In this document: piece by piece, positions 45,738 through 57,772 of the stretch
Numbering within the stretch: position 1 is the stretch's first letter
Layout of the letters: each line of letters begins with the position of its first letter
Origin: Steromphala cineraria
Taxonomy: Eukaryota > Mollusca > Gastropoda > Trochida > Trochidae
Length of the DNA stretch: 64,000 nt
Direction of reading: 5' to 3'
Assembly: GCA_916613615.1 (NCBI GenBank)
Contig: OU744731.1
Span: 48,646,645-48,710,644 of the forward strand
Made by a program: the position numbers and the translations under genes
The notes under the pieces: model-generated
Told to the model about the DNA's origin: nothing
Seen by the model: the letters and a program-made list of their open reading frames with translations, nothing else
Database searches by the model: none

Positions 45738-48013
45738 TTAGAGACAAGCCAAGTGTGAAGATCCAGTGCTTGCGGGTTCTCGTGCACCCGCCCGCTTGGC
45801 TCGCTCACTAAGAGATTCCATCTGAGAGGAATGGGGATTGGATCCTCCAGACACATCCTCCGAAGAGGTACGAACCACGGCCTCGCTGGCCAGAGGGGAG
45901 CTATCAGGAGTGGCCTTGATCTTCGCCACCACTTGAGTGAGAATGCTCAGGGGAGGAAAAGCGTAGGCGTCCATCCCCTCTCATCCGAATGACAGAGCGT
46001 CTAAGACCCACGCCCCGGGGTCGGAAACGGGGGACAGGTAGACCGGCAGCTGGTGGTTCAAACAGGTCTATGTGCGGCCTCCCGAAGTGCTGGCACACTT
46101 GTTGAAAAGCCTGGGGGAGGAGTTTCCAGTTCCAGCGGTTTGTCCGGCCTGGAGAGGACGTCCGCTAGAATGTTCTTCAACCCCGGAATGTGCACCGCGC
46201 GCACCGATATGTGCAGCCTGTCCTTCACGCGGAAGAGATCCAGTGCTAGTTGGAGGATGGCGACTGCCATGGTCGAGCCTTGCTGGTTTATCCCCCAGGC
46301 AGCTGTTGAGTAGCACTTGGCCCCAAAGCAGAGCGGATCAATGACAGAATGCCAGCCTGATGGCTTCCATTTCCAGCTCGTTGATCTGACATGAGCGCTG
46401 GGGCAATGACCAGAGCCCCGCCATTTGTTCCGTTCCTAGGTCGGCCCCCCACCCCTGCGTGGAAGCGTCCACGAAGAGGTGCGCGGTCGCCACGGGAGGT
46501 CTGAGTGGAACACCCGGGAACACGTTCGCCTCCACTGCCTACCATGCTAGGTGAGGGACTAACCTCTGGGGAAGCTGAAACGCGTGTCTGCACACTATCT
46601 CCCTGACGTGAGGGTTGATAAAAACCTGGAGAGGTCTCAGCTCCAGCCGTCCCCTCGCGGTGAGGTCTTGAGCTGACGTGAGCAATCCTAGGATCCGCTG
46701 CCACTGTCGGAGCAGAAGTGGACCCTTGAGTCCCCGATCTAAGAGACTGTCTATCCTGGCCATCCGTTCCTGGGGAACGAAGGCCCTGTACTGGACTGTG
46801 TCCAGTCTGGCGCCCAGGAGGGTGAGCACGGTGGTGGGCTGTAAGTCCGACTTGTCCAGGTTTACCAGTCACCCCAGCCTCCTGAACAGGCCGATCACGA
46901 AATCCCGCTGCTCAGCGTGGATTGTGGGGGAGTGGTGGTGACTGAACCCGTCGTCCAGGTACATGGTGAACTGTACGTCGTGATGGTGAAGGAAGTGGAC
47001 CACCGGTTGGGTTTAATAGCCACGGAGCGGATGATATCCCGAACGGGAGCACGTTCCACTGAAAGTGGCGCCCCCCCCCAGGACGAAACGGAGGTCCTTG
47101 CGGTGTTCCCGGAAGATGGGAATGTGCAAGTACACGTCCTGAAGATCCAGGGATATCATCCAGTCCGATCGCTCCAGTAATAGCATTACTGACGACAAAG
47201 TCAAGAGACGAAAATGTGGCGGCGGTATGAGGTAGGAGCGGTTGAACACCGACATATCGTGAATGAGTCTCTCTTGGGTCGAACGAAAACGGGTGAGTAG
47301 AACCCGGGGGTGAGATCCTGCAGCGGGATTTCCTCCACCGCCTCCTTGGTGATGAGAATCACCACCCTGCTCCAATGTGAGGGCAAGCTTTCTGCTGCCA
47401 GTGGTCGCTCCGTTGGGGAGCAGGTGAGAGGAGGGGGAGACAAGACTGGTATCTGAAAACCCCGCTCCAGAATCCGACATACGAAGGGATCTAATCCTAA
47501 TTGTCTCCAGTTCGCCGCGAACTGGCCGAGACGTCCTCCGACAGGGCCATCCAAGTGAACAATCGTAGGTGGGGGGTAGCAGAGGCGGCCGCCACGAGTC
47601 ACTGTTTCCTCGGGGTGAAGGCACCCTTCCTCCGCTTGGGCCATTTCTTTTGAGGAGTACGTTTGCCTGGTGAGGGGCCGGAGACATTCCCCGAGTCTCT
47701 CCCTCCCTGACCCCCGAACCGAAACGACACCCCCCGTATTGGGAGGGTGAGTTTTGGACGTTTGTTTCCCCTTTATAGGCGTATTGAACCCCTGCCTCCG
47801 CTCTCCAGCGAGCCTGTTGGTCAGGTCCTGCTGCCGGACTTCCTGACGCTGTCGGAGGGCTTCCGGTATCGCCCCAGCAAACAGAATGTGGGCTGACCCC
47901 GACACTCCACGGAGATTGCTCCGAATCCCGACGGGGAGGTTGGTCCGTCCGAGGAACCCGTCCCTACGCAAGTTGGTGAACCCCGCAGATATGCGTCCTG
48001 CGCTGAACATCAC
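45738..48013 (-). pseudogene. DIRS RT and RNase H frames
   Basis: GGRLGQFAANWRQLGLDPFV and KEAVEEIPLQDLTPGFYSPV are the DIRS RT leader. Next come DWMISLDLQDVYLHIPI (first RT Asp) and MYLDDG, the Y-x-D-D box near 46950-46967, followed by an in-frame TGA at a position where Trp is expected. RNase H motifs are HLFVDASTQGWGADLG, NELEMEAIRLAF and HIPGLKNILADVLSR. The final block FGRPHIDLF is typical of DIRS. Segments lie in several frames, so the enzyme is not expressible. Confidence 0.82.
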
Positions 48014-48018
48014 CTGCG

Positions 48019-49273
48019 CTAATCCTCCCGATACGGAGCCGAACGCACGGTAGAGAGCCGGGCCACCTTGTCCATCTGTGCCTCCCTGGCAAAGGCCGTC
48101 ATTGCCTTACAGGCATGGGCGACAGAGTTCACCGTCCCCAGGTGGACAAGATGGGCGTCCGACACGTGGTGAGCCGCGGAGGTCTCGGTCACCCGCCTGA
48201 TGTCCTCATCCAAGGTGGGAGGATTGAGCGGAATCGGTGGGTCTGCCACTGGAAGGGTGGACCGCTGACGGTCCGTCCGTACAAGCGGAGGAATGAGTTT
48301 CTCCTGCGCGGCAGCCGAAATCGCCGAGCAGAAATCCTTCCTCGCCATGTCAAACAGCCGATAGGGGGGGCGGGGGAGGGGGGGGGGAAGACCTGCCTCG
48401 CGGGGCGGGGGGCCTCATCCTCACAGAAGGACTCAAGACGAGCTCGCTTGGTGGATGACGGGGAAATGCCCACTTCCCGCAAGAGAAGCCCCGCCCACTC
48501 CGCCGCTGCTTCCATCTTAGTGGCCACGTCCGAACACGAAGTGTTCCCGCCCTCACCCTCAGTGATAGGAATGAAGGGGGGGTCTGTCGTGTCCATGAAC
48601 TGGTGGCCCGAGTAAGAAGGTGACGTGTCACTGGGGGACACCTCCGGGGAACGGAGAGAGACCCTACTATCCGCGGGTGGGGGAGACCCCTCCCGACGTA
48701 CGTTAGCGGGGGGAGCGGTTTCCCTGGCGTCTAGCCTCCCCGACACCATGTCCTTCACCGACGCAAGCAGTTTCGCTGAGAAGGCCGCCTGGTCGAAGGG
48801 TTCACGCTCCTCCGACTTCTGCTTCTTCTTTTTAGACTTCCTCCGCACCCTAAGGGGCGACGCGCAGGAGGGGACGGAGGACACTGAAGAGGAACGGTGA
48901 TGAGCAGAAGGACGAAAGGTTGGGGGAGGGGAAGGGTTCCCGCTACTTCCCCCACGCTCGCACCTGTCCGATTCTGAGTCCCGACCTTCCGTCTCAAACT
49001 CCCTCGTATCATCCGAGAAGCCGAAGGGTTCAAGGAGGTCCGCACCCTACGCTTCAGCGCTATGGCGTCCCTCTCGCTCCTCCTTAGAGCTCGAAGGTAC
49101 GCTCTGAATTCCTCCCAAGTGAGAGATTCAAATTCCTTGCACCTGTCCTGCCAAGAACAAGTTGAAGTGCAAGCGCGACAGAGGCAGTGGGGATCATGGG
49201 TCCCCGACTTCCGAAGTCCACAACGTCCACAGAAGCCAGGGTACATCGCTGAAGATACCCTGGTTCCCCTCAC
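48019..49273 (-). pseudogene. DIRS gag-like frames
   Basis: The first frame has a CGRCGLRKSGTHDPHCLCRA then C-x-x-x-C-x-W-x-x-R-C Cys/His cluster, typical of DIRS N-terminal proteins. Then comes a charged stretch and a shift near 48880 into a Lys/Ser/Pro-rich frame (RRKSKKKKQKSEEREPF). A further shift near 48350 leads to FCSAISAAAQEKLIPPLVRT. It probably packages the element's RNA, by analogy with other gag proteins. At least two frameshifts are present. Confidence 0.7.
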
Positions 49274-49744
49274 CAGTGAACCAAAACGGCCCGAAGCGGA
49301 ACAAACGCGAACCCGTCACTCAAGTCCGCCACTCACCAGACCGACCAAGGTGGAGTGATAGCGAAGCACCCGCGACAAGGGTGGAGGACAAACCAGTCAC
49401 CCCAGTCCGTCACCCGCCAGGTGAACCAAAGCGGAGCGAAGCGAACAAAAGACGAACCCCCGCGGAGCGGGCGACAAGCTGCACACTGCCTGCACACATG
49501 CGACGCACCGACCCAGGGGTCAAAGGTCAGGTACCCGGAGGCGAGATAACTTCGAGAGCGCTCAGAAACACGACCGATCACTGAGCGACAGGAAGTTGGA
49601 ATGGGGTTCAGGTCACGTGACCATCAGGTCCCAAAACTCACCCCTGTGGGACTCCAAACGTAAGAGTTTTTGGTTCAGATGACACACCACAACCAACTAC
49701 ACACTGGGACCTGAGATGAAGGTAGGAGCGTATTCACTACTGCT

Positions 49745-50110
49745 TTGATACCAAATCTGGATGTAAGATGTTTAATCAATATCTCGTGGTCTATGGTGTC
49801 AAACGCTGTCGATAAATCCAATAAATCCCACATTGTGAAACCTTCTGCTTGATGTGCTGAATCCTGACATCTTTTAAATTGTTGTTGTAGAGTACTAGGG
49901 GTTGTGCTGTAGATGTGCTTGTAAACGTCTAAGCCTGATCTTCTCCAGTCCCTTTTGGTTTCTCGTTTCCGTGACCTGTATTTTCTGAGGTCTTCAGTTT
50001 TCGGACTGATGACAACAGCTCTCTCTTACAGAGGAGCATGTTTCTCTAATACAGAATGTGATTGTGAGTTCACTATCTGTACCTGACAGTTTGAATAAAA
50101 CTGAGAACAT
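49745..50110 (-). pseudogene. LINE RT fragment, upstream half (split by DIRS)
   Basis: On the minus strand: KRETKRDWRRSGLDVYKHIY (the K-R-x-R-R-x-x-E-x-x-W-R-x-S-G-L region before RT) and then DLSTAFDTIDHEILIKHLTS followed by RFGIK, RT box A with its first catalytic Asp. It stops at the DIRS border. It is the upstream partner of 44515-44955. Confidence 0.75.
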
Positions 50111-50221
50111 TTCTGGCTACAATGTCAAATTTTAATTGATCCAAATTAATGTTTTTTTTATTAATTGATAAGCGGTGAAAGACTAAGTTTTCTCAGTTCT
50201 AGAAATGGGTTCTCGCCACTC

Positions 50222-50357
50222 AGTGTGATATCACTTTTTCAAGTCAGTGAAATTATCACAGAAGGGATGACGTCATGTGACGGGGTAAAGCCTATATTTT
50301 CACGAAAAAATCTGGCTCTACCCTGTCACTCGCTGAGAGATAAGTGATATCACACTC
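50222..50357. repeat. Nested short inverted repeats
   Basis: AGTGTGATATCACTT near 50222-50236 is inverted as AAGTGATATCACACT at 50343-50357. Inside, TGACGGGGTA is inverted as TACCCTGTCA. It resembles a tiny fold-back element. Flanks 50110-50220 and 50360-50880 show nothing else. Confidence 0.55.
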
Positions 50358-50889
50358 AAAACAAAAGATATCCTCTATGTCTTCCTGTAGATACTGTTCC
50401 TGCATACACGATGCGCTTTTGGCAAATTCAGCGAACATATTATATTAACATATGGTCAGAAATGAGATGATATAACACTATCACTGTATTAAATAAACAT
50501 TGACATTGACATAACTAATCAATCCCTACCATGTCATAACTGTCATGTGTACATGTTCTGCATGTACTATCAAGTCATGTTAACAACCTTTCGATTAAAG
50601 AAAACTTATTCAAGACAATGGGTTATTTTGATGACATGAGAAAGGCATTAGTAAGAAAACGACTGCAAGGCGGAAAAAATGGATTAATTTAAAATAACAT
50701 GTATGACACTGTATTATGCTTTTAGAATATTGATACAAGTATCGAAAATGAGGCAGAGGAAACTGGACCTGACGTAAACCTGATCAAATTCTATGTCTTA
50801 TTATATGTAGACAAAGTAAAAATGTGGTGCAACCCCTAAATAAAAGTTTATTTATTTCGGCACATACCAAACCCCTTGTAATGTTGTTT

Positions 50890-51900
50890 GTACCAATGAA
50901 TCAAGACTGTCAGAGGCTCTCAAGTGGCTGATTATTGGTCTTATGGGAGCAGGTCTTTCTTTCAAGGATATTTCAAGAGGAACTGAACGTCATTACTCCA
51001 ACTTAACTCGTTTAGCCAGACAACATGCACGAACAAATGCTGTGAAGACTCACACACCCTCAGACACACCCAAATCACTTCAATGAGAGAGGATAGATCA
51101 TTGCTAAGGCTCGTAAGGAAGAATCCTTTCGCTTACAGTACAACTCTTAAACCCAATGGCTTCCAACCGTTTGTTCATCACTAGACGAAAACAGGTTTCC
51201 TTCTGCACTCTGTGGATAGCAGGATCATTGTTTTGAGGCGTCCAGGAACAGCGTATGCACCATGAAACATCATGGGAACAGTACCGTATGGCACAGGATC
51301 TGTGCTGGTAACGGGGTGCGTCTCGTTTGTCTGCACACTTTATTTTGTGACCATACGAGGTAACATGTTGTTGTTCCCAACTTCGACAACCATGCACTTG
51401 CAACAAGGACTTTATTCATTGACAATAATGCTAGACCCCATCGTTCACAAGCTGTGAGGCAGGTAATAATAATAAACAAGGTACATTGGAAATTTATTTT
51501 GTGCATTTTGCACCCGGCAGCCACGGTGCAGCGCCTGTTAATGCGTTGTTCTGCCTTTACAATGCTGAGTGTCAAGCAAGGCAGCAACAACTCCCATTTT
51601 CTATTGTCTTTTAGTATATGACGCGACCTGGAATCAAACCCCGGTCTTCCGGGTGACGAGCAGACACTCTACTACTGAGCTATGTTCCAGGTTATACAGA
51701 GCAATGCCCTGACACACCTCCCCTGGCCTGCTATGAGTCCGGATCTTAATCCGTTTGAGCATGTGTAGGACATTTTGGGCTTATTGATCATGATCAGACT
51801 GAACATAGGGATCCTCCTCCTCAGAACTTGCATTAAGCGAGGAATGGCAGTGATTGCCACAAGAGCAATCTCGACGAGTTGTGACTGATTCTGTACCTCA
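50890..51900 (+). pseudogene. Tc1-like transposase relic with SINE insertion
   Basis: Plus-strand fragments read LMGAGLSFKDISRGTERHYS then NLTRLARQHARTNAVKT (the N-terminal DNA-binding region). DNNARPHRSQAVRQ (the D-N-A-R-P block) and NALTHLPWPAMSPDLNPFEH (the third block with the E-H-V-W end) follow. A SINE (51463-51691) lies exactly between the last two blocks. Stops are frequent and no terminal repeats were resolved. Confidence 0.8.
51463..51691 (-). mobile_element. tRNA-derived SINE inserted in a Tc1 relic
   Basis: On the minus strand it starts TAACCTGGAACATAGCTCAG (A box TAGCTCAGTAGTAGAG), then has the B box GGTTTGATTCC, a short body and a TTATTATTA tail. It is 229 bp and its body differs from the SINE at 38904, so it is a second family. 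CAGGT occurs at both junctions, so AGGT-like target duplication is possible. Confidence 0.82.
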
Positions 51901-52299
51901 AGTTTCGTAATTTCAGATTTGATTTATGAACCTCCTTTAATTTTTCTCTTTTTGCACCAATTCGAACCCCAAAATTGAGAACAAAATTTGGATAATTGGA
52001 TAATTTGGTCTAGAGATTGGCTATTTATAGTCTAATTCAGAGTCAATAGAATGCTGTTCAATCTCTCCATCATTAATGTTTATGTGCTTATACTGTTATT
52101 TTGCACAATCATAGAAACTGTCATACCCTATTAAGAACGGGGATGAAACACTTTTTAACCATGTATTTATTATCTTTGAGGTTGTAACTTCTTTTCTGTG
52201 CCTCTGATATTTGGCATCAATTTTAAGGAAAATCATTTGGCAACAATAGGAAACGTTGTAAGTTGAAGCACAGTAGTAGCTGTGAAAGTATACTCCTTC

Positions 52300-52385
52300 A
52301 GGGTAATAATGTAGCGCTTTGAGCATGTCTTAGGATGTGGAAAAGGCGCAATATAAGTATGCACATTATAATTATTATCTTTTGT
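52300..52385 (+). mobile_element. L2-like LINE or SINE 3' tail
   Basis: GTAGCGCTTTGAGCATG, then GGAAAAGGCGCAATATAAGT and ATTATAATTATTAT form the common 3' end of L2-type elements (GCGC...ATATAA plus ATT repeats). A related piece is at 20995. No coding part is attached. Confidence 0.5.
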
Positions 52386-52836
52386 GTTGTGATCTATATC
52401 AACAGTGAAAGGAGAAGACCAAATCTGATACTTCAGCCAGCAATTATATCATTGAGCCCATGCGGTTGAAATGTATGGAGCATGAAAATCGACCTGAGTT
52501 AAAGAGCTCGTCTCTTGGAGGTGGTAGCATCAATGTCGGGATTTTCCCGTAATTGAGCGGTTTCGAATTTGACATAATTTTTGCCATGATTAAAAGAGTT
52601 GAAATGAGTAGCGACTGCTTTGTCTCTATTGTGACTAATGTCGGAAAAGTGTTCTGCAAGTCTAGTTTTGCAATTTCGTTTAGTTCAATTCAATTCAATT
52701 CAATTCTTCAATTCAATTCTTTATTTATGGTTGATATTTAGGCCAACGGCCTATGACAACATAGAATACATATAAAATTGACAATCATAATGCACATGCG
52801 TTTACATTGTAAAAGAAACTTAGTTTTGAAATATGC

Positions 52837-55800
52837 TTATGTAATAAGTGTGCTTCGTAGTTCCATAGCATGGTATATATACATGGCAACATTCTTTAAA
52901 CACTCTGTATTCTTATCAGACATTAATTTAACAAAATGGTATTTTGACGCTGTGACAACATTGAGGTATTGTTTTCTAATATCCGAAAGTGACTTACAAT
53001 GAAGTAGAAAATGATATTCGTCCTCTATTTCTCCTGATTTACATAGCCTACATGTTCTATCTTTGCGTTCTTTACCATTTTTCCTACCAGTTTCTATTTC
53101 TAATGGGAGTGTCCCACAACGGAAATTTGCCAAAGTGCTTCTAAATTTATCTATTTGAAGTGAATTTATATAATCTTCAGTTTCAAATCTGAGTTTAAAG
53201 GTTTTATAATTTTGAAGTTTAGATATTTGATCTATTGAACTAAACCAATCTGATATAAACACATCTTTAATTCTTTGTTTGAATTCTCCCAAGAATAGAT
53301 TAGTGTTTTGTACTCCCTGATTTGTCCAGACGTACATAAACCCATTAGAACATAACATGTTTCTTACTTTAGTTACCCAGTTTACTTTACCATTTGTATC
53401 ATAGAGAAGTGACATTTTGTATGATTTCTTGACGTATCTATGGTCAGGCATTCGGATTATCTTGAGCCAACATTTGACAACTCTTACAGTGGTATTGACA
53501 AATAATGGAAAACGGCCACATTCACCGAGAACAGCACTATTAGGTGTTTTAATAGTTAGTTTAAGATACCTTTTGCATGCTATTCTTTGGATTTTTTCAA
53601 GTTCATCATAAGTTTTATATCCCCAAAGTTCACAGCCATATGTTAAGATTGGTAATATTTTGCTATAAAATATTTTGAAGAACATCTGACTATTTATAAA
53701 ACAGTTCATATTTAACGTCCTTAGTATACCATTCAAAGCTCGCTTACCTTCCATAGCTCTTTTATTAATAGCATATTTCCATGATAACTGCGGGGTTAAA
53801 TACATGCCTAAGTACTAGTAATTATTCACAATTTTCAATTCTTCACCATCAAAGGTCCATGATTCATTTGTACTTAGCATACCCCCCTTTCTGAACACCA
53901 TTATATTTGATTTCGCCATGTTAACCTTAAGTCCGTATTCTACAGAAAACGAAGAGAGGATATTCAACTGCTTTTGCAAATCTCTGCATACATTAGAAAA
54001 CAACACAATGTCATCAGCAAACAGAAGTCAATATATATGTACAATATCAGGCATAAGTTGTAATCCATAACAATCCGAACCTTCAATGTTCATAGCTAGT
54101 TCATTTATATATAGTGAAAATATTAGCGGGCTCATAATGCAACCCTGTTTTAGACCAACGGGACAGTTGAAGAACTCTGAATAGGTGTTGTTGTTTCTGA
54201 CACAGGCAGTAACATCGCTATAGAGATTATGTATTATTTGGAATAACTTGCCTTTGATTCCAATACGGTTAAATAAATGCCTTAGTCTAGGGCGCCTTAT
54301 GGTATCAAAAGCCTTTTTAAAGTCTATGAATGCAGCATAAAGTTTACCTCTTTTCTTTGTTACTTGTTTTTCTATCAACGCATTTAGAATAAATACATTA
54401 TCAACAGTTGAATATTCATGCCTAAAACCAGCTTGCGATTCAGCTATCTTATCAAATATGTCTGTCCATATTCTCAGTCTGTTGTATATAATTGACGTAA
54501 ATATTTTACTGAATATACTCAGGAGTGATATGCCTCTATATTATTTGGATCATTTGTTGGTCCACTTTTATGTAATGGGATAATAATAGCTTTAGACCAT
54601 TCGTCCGGTATAGAACCAGAGTCAAAAATCTTATTGAACAGCTTATGAAGAGTTGGAATTAAAACATCAACCCCATGTATAAAGAATTCAGCAATTAAGT
54701 TATCGAGACCAGCTGATTTATTTCTTTTTAAACCCTTAATGGCATTCTTGATTTCTGTCTCGGTTATAGTATTGTTCAAAATCATATCAGATATTTCATC
54801 CGCCTCCTTATCATTAGCATCATCAAATGTCTCATGAGAAAGATTATCATCGTCTCCTTCAGTGAACAAGTTACAAAAATGTTCCTTCCACGCATCGATC
54901 GATATGCTATTTGTACATGTTTGATTTTTGCGAGAATTCAATATGCTCCTTACCGTTTTCCAAAATAGATTAGGTTGGTTTAGATTTTCCATTAGCCTAT
55001 CCATGGACGCAGCATCAAATTCGGTATGTTTTTGGTGACAAATAGACCTAAACCCCCGCTTACTGTCAACATAAACTTTTAGATCATTCTCGTCATGCGT
55101 TTTTCTAAACTTCCTCAAATTAGCATATTTTTGCTTCTTTGACTGCTGACAGGCCCTATCAAACCAAACAGGTTGACTAACTTCTCTACGCTGTACTCGC
55201 CTTTTCATTACCTGGGCTGAATTAAGGATCACATCGTTCAGTGCACTCACAGCGTGATTGATATTATCTTCTCTCAAATCTTTTAAAATATTTAACTCAT
55301 GCAACTCGACATTATCGCTAAGTGATTTTATATAAACATCCATAGCTGATGCACACCATCTATATTTATACAACACCGGCCCCCCACACTGATCACTTAT
55401 ATCAGCAACATATTCTTCTGCTTTTAATTCTAAGGATAGGGGTAAGTGGTCGGATTCCGTTCGTTCATCAATATTAAAATCTGCAATGATATTAAAAATG
55501 TTTGGAGACACAATGAAATAATCAATAACACTTTTTCCCGTATGTGATATAAAAGTATACCCTCCAGTTGACTTATGACGGCCTGCTCTACCGTTTACAA
55601 CATATATATTATTATTGATACACATCTTAATGAGGTCGCGTCCATACCTATTCAGTGTCTCATCAGCGGTAACTCTTGGTACATCAAACAGATCTTCATA
55701 ATAACTAGGTACATGTGTGACATCGTCTGTATCATCAAAGACAATATAATCATTTTCTTTACCCAAACGGGCATTAAAATCCCCACAAAGTATAATTTCA

Positions 55801-56226
55801 CAATTCTGATACCGATTTTTTAATTCGAAAACTACTTGGTCTAATTCTTCAAACCCTCCATAAGCACTGCTTGGTAAATCAAATACAGATGACGATTGAG
55901 GTGGTATGTAAATACCACCTACAATAACATCACAGTCCATTAGTACAACCTCTTTTGAGATTTAAGGAAAATAAAATTATATTTACACTTTAGGTGCTTT
56001 ACATACTTAATAATTGTGTTTTTGATAATTAAACAAATGCCACCCATGTACCTTCCAAAATTTGAGGTTTTGAAGCCAACATTCATAAATTGTGTATAAT
56101 CAGAGAGATTAATTTCAAAATCGACATTACCAATCCATGTCTCTCACAAAAACACGACATCATATGTGCATAAATAGGAATTAAAGTCATCAAAGGTTAA
56201 TTTAGATCCAAGTTCCTATTTTTATC
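52837..56226 (-). pseudogene. LINE ORF2: APE endonuclease, RT, Cys-rich C-terminus
   Basis: The endonuclease starts near LGSKLTFDDFNSYLCTYDVV, has an in-frame TGA just before ETWIGN, and shifts frame near 55940. It then reads IILCGDFNAR, GKSVIDYFIVSP and ESDHLPLSLEL, the catalytic Asp/Asn and S-D-H motifs. The RT has KRNKSAGLDNLIAEFFIHG, AAFIDFKKAFDTIRR, PVGLKQGCIMSPLIFSLYIN and LLFADDIVLFS (F-A-D-D near 54010), with breaks near 54520, 54030 and 53815. The C-terminus holds RTCRLCKSGEIEDEYHFLLH then C. It cannot be expressed as one protein. Confidence 0.85.
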
Positions 56227-56557
56227 CTTGAAGTACACACATTTAAAGTAGCTTGGCCGTGGCCTCCCCGTTATTTCCTTGTCAGTGAGGTTTGCCTGAA
56301 AGATTTCCGTCTCCCTCGTGCTGAGTCAGACTTAGGTGTATTGCCGTGTCCAATAAATAGGTTAAGGTTAGAGTTACCTGCCCCTTGTTAGGCGTCCTTA
56401 GAAACAGATGGCGTCTGCTCGCCACTAAGGGCACCATGACTCCCAGCCGGGGCTAATTCCTTGGGTCTAACGTCCTGTGCTATCCCTCCGTTCCCAGATC
56501 CGAATTGAAACGGCACTCCTGAGTCGTGGGAAGATATATCGATATTCATGGGGACTG

Positions 56558-57772
56558 TTATCTCTTATCGAATACTGGCGGTACAAAAGAGACACCTTGG
56601 TGTTGTTGGCTGTGTGTAAACGTGTGTTGGGGCCTATTTGACTCTCTGACAATCAGTCTCCCTCTCCTAAAGAACGCCACCTTACCCTCGCGACGTGCAT
56701 CTGCAACTGCGTCACGTTGTCTCCCTGTCAGATCTGCTGCAATACGGATATCCCGACGAGTAAGACACTCTTGTCTTTTGAACACAAGATCTCTGTCGTC
56801 GGGGTGGGAGAATTTAACAATGATCGCTCGACTTATGTAGCTTTCTGAGTGTCGCCCTACACGGTGTGCTTTTAAAATGTCCCTTTCATCCCACGTCTTG
56901 GATGGAATAGTTTCATTTAGGATATTGAGGATCTTTTCTTTACTTATTTTTGCATCCTCTGTCTCGTCTTCTTGGATACCAAAGAACCTGATATTGTCCC
57001 GTCTGCTGTACGCCTCCATCTTGTCTAACTCTGTGGTTAGGTCTGAAACAGTTCTCTCTAACATAGTTATCCGGTACTCATTTTCTTTCACCTTTGCATT
57101 TGTCTCACTAAGATCCCGATCATGTTTGTTTATATCGTCTTTCAAACCACCAGCTTTAAGTTCTAATATTTCTGTTTTCCTCTGTAGCGTGTTAACTGCA
57201 CTCGAAAGGTCTTTTATATCTGTACTTATTTTTTCCCAATTACTGTTCATTGCTTTTAAGTCTCGATCAATTAAGTCAAATTTTCCACCAACATATGATT
57301 TCATTTGTTCCGATTCCTTTTGCATATGCTCTTTCATTTTATCCAACATTTTCTCTAAATCTAATTGGTCTACTGGGCCCGGGTTACTCTCAATATCGCC
57401 AGCTCGGAGTAGCAAAGTGTTACAGTTTGTAAACAAACATGGGGTCAAGGCCGTTAGACATGTCTCCACCGTGCATACACTGGCTGAAGTTATTGATGTA
57501 GGTATTTCAATATTCACCTGCAAGTCAGGGCATACAAACTGCCATCCAACCTCTGCTATGCTGTTGTAGTTGTTTGCTAGTCCGTGTCCAGCGATGAGCA
57601 CAGTCTCCCACACTACAAAGCACAGTAGTAGTCGGTAACTCAGCTCCGTGCCCGTCGTCCATCGTGAGTCGGGTGTGTAGGGTAGGATCGTCTCGATCTG
57701 TCTACACCCCTTGGGTGGTATAAACTGGCCGATTCGTGACCTCCAAAGTTCCAATGATATCCCCATATTCAC
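56558..57772 (-). CDS. LINE ORF1 protein with N-terminal leader and 2A-type motif
   Basis: An intact 404-codon frame. Residues about 41-70 are hydrophobic (LSYRLLLCFVVWETVLIAGHG), a candidate signal sequence. LLLRAGDIESNPGP (residues 120-133) matches the 2A consensus D-x-E-x-N-P-G-P, which makes ribosomes skip the last Gly-Pro bond. Residues about 135-255 are a coiled coil. KMEAYSRRDNIRFFGIQED begins the RNA-binding part typical of LINE ORF1 proteins, which is followed by a basic C-terminal region. 2A motifs at the N-terminus of APE-type LINE proteins are known from other invertebrates. The predicted products are a roughly 132-residue leader and the RNA-binding chaperone. The ATG at 57772 could be an internal choice; the frame may extend upstream. 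Confidence 0.85.
   Translation of the reverse strand: MNMGISLELWRSRIGQFIPPKGCRQIETILPYTPDSRWTTGTELSYRLLLCFVVWETVLIAGHGLANNYNSIAEVGWQFVCPDLQVNIEIPTSITSASVCTVETCLTALTPCLFTNCNTLLLRAGDIESNPGPVDQLDLEKMLDKMKEHMQKESEQMKSYVGGKFDLIDRDLKAMNSNWEKISTDIKDLSSAVNTLQRKTEILELKAGGLKDDINKHDRDLSETNAKVKENEYRITMLERTVSDLTTELDKMEAYSRRDNIRFFGIQEDETEDAKISKEKILNILNETIPSKTWDERDILKAHRVGRHSESYISRAIIVKFSHPDDRDLVFKRQECLTRRDIRIAADLTGRQRDAVADARREGKVAFFRRGRLIVRESNRPQHTFTHSQQHQGVSFVPPVFDKR

Larger units (their letters stand above)
44960..49740 (-). mobile_element. DIRS-type tyrosine-recombinase retrotransposon (GC-rich, decayed)
   Basis: On the minus strand the order is a Cys-rich gag-like frame (49273-48019), RT and RNase H (48013-45738), then a tyrosine recombinase (45637-45025). 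This order is diagnostic of DIRS elements. The block is markedly GC-rich compared with the AT-rich flanks. Outer borders are estimated from where the split LINE halves stop and resume; terminal repeats were not resolved. Frameshifts, stops and lost catalytic residues make it inactive. Confidence 0.85.

Noticed and set aside
46000..49300. CpG-island-like GC-rich block marking a host gene promoter
   Set aside because: The GC-rich block coincides with DIRS coding frames in the order gag, RT/RNase H, recombinase.
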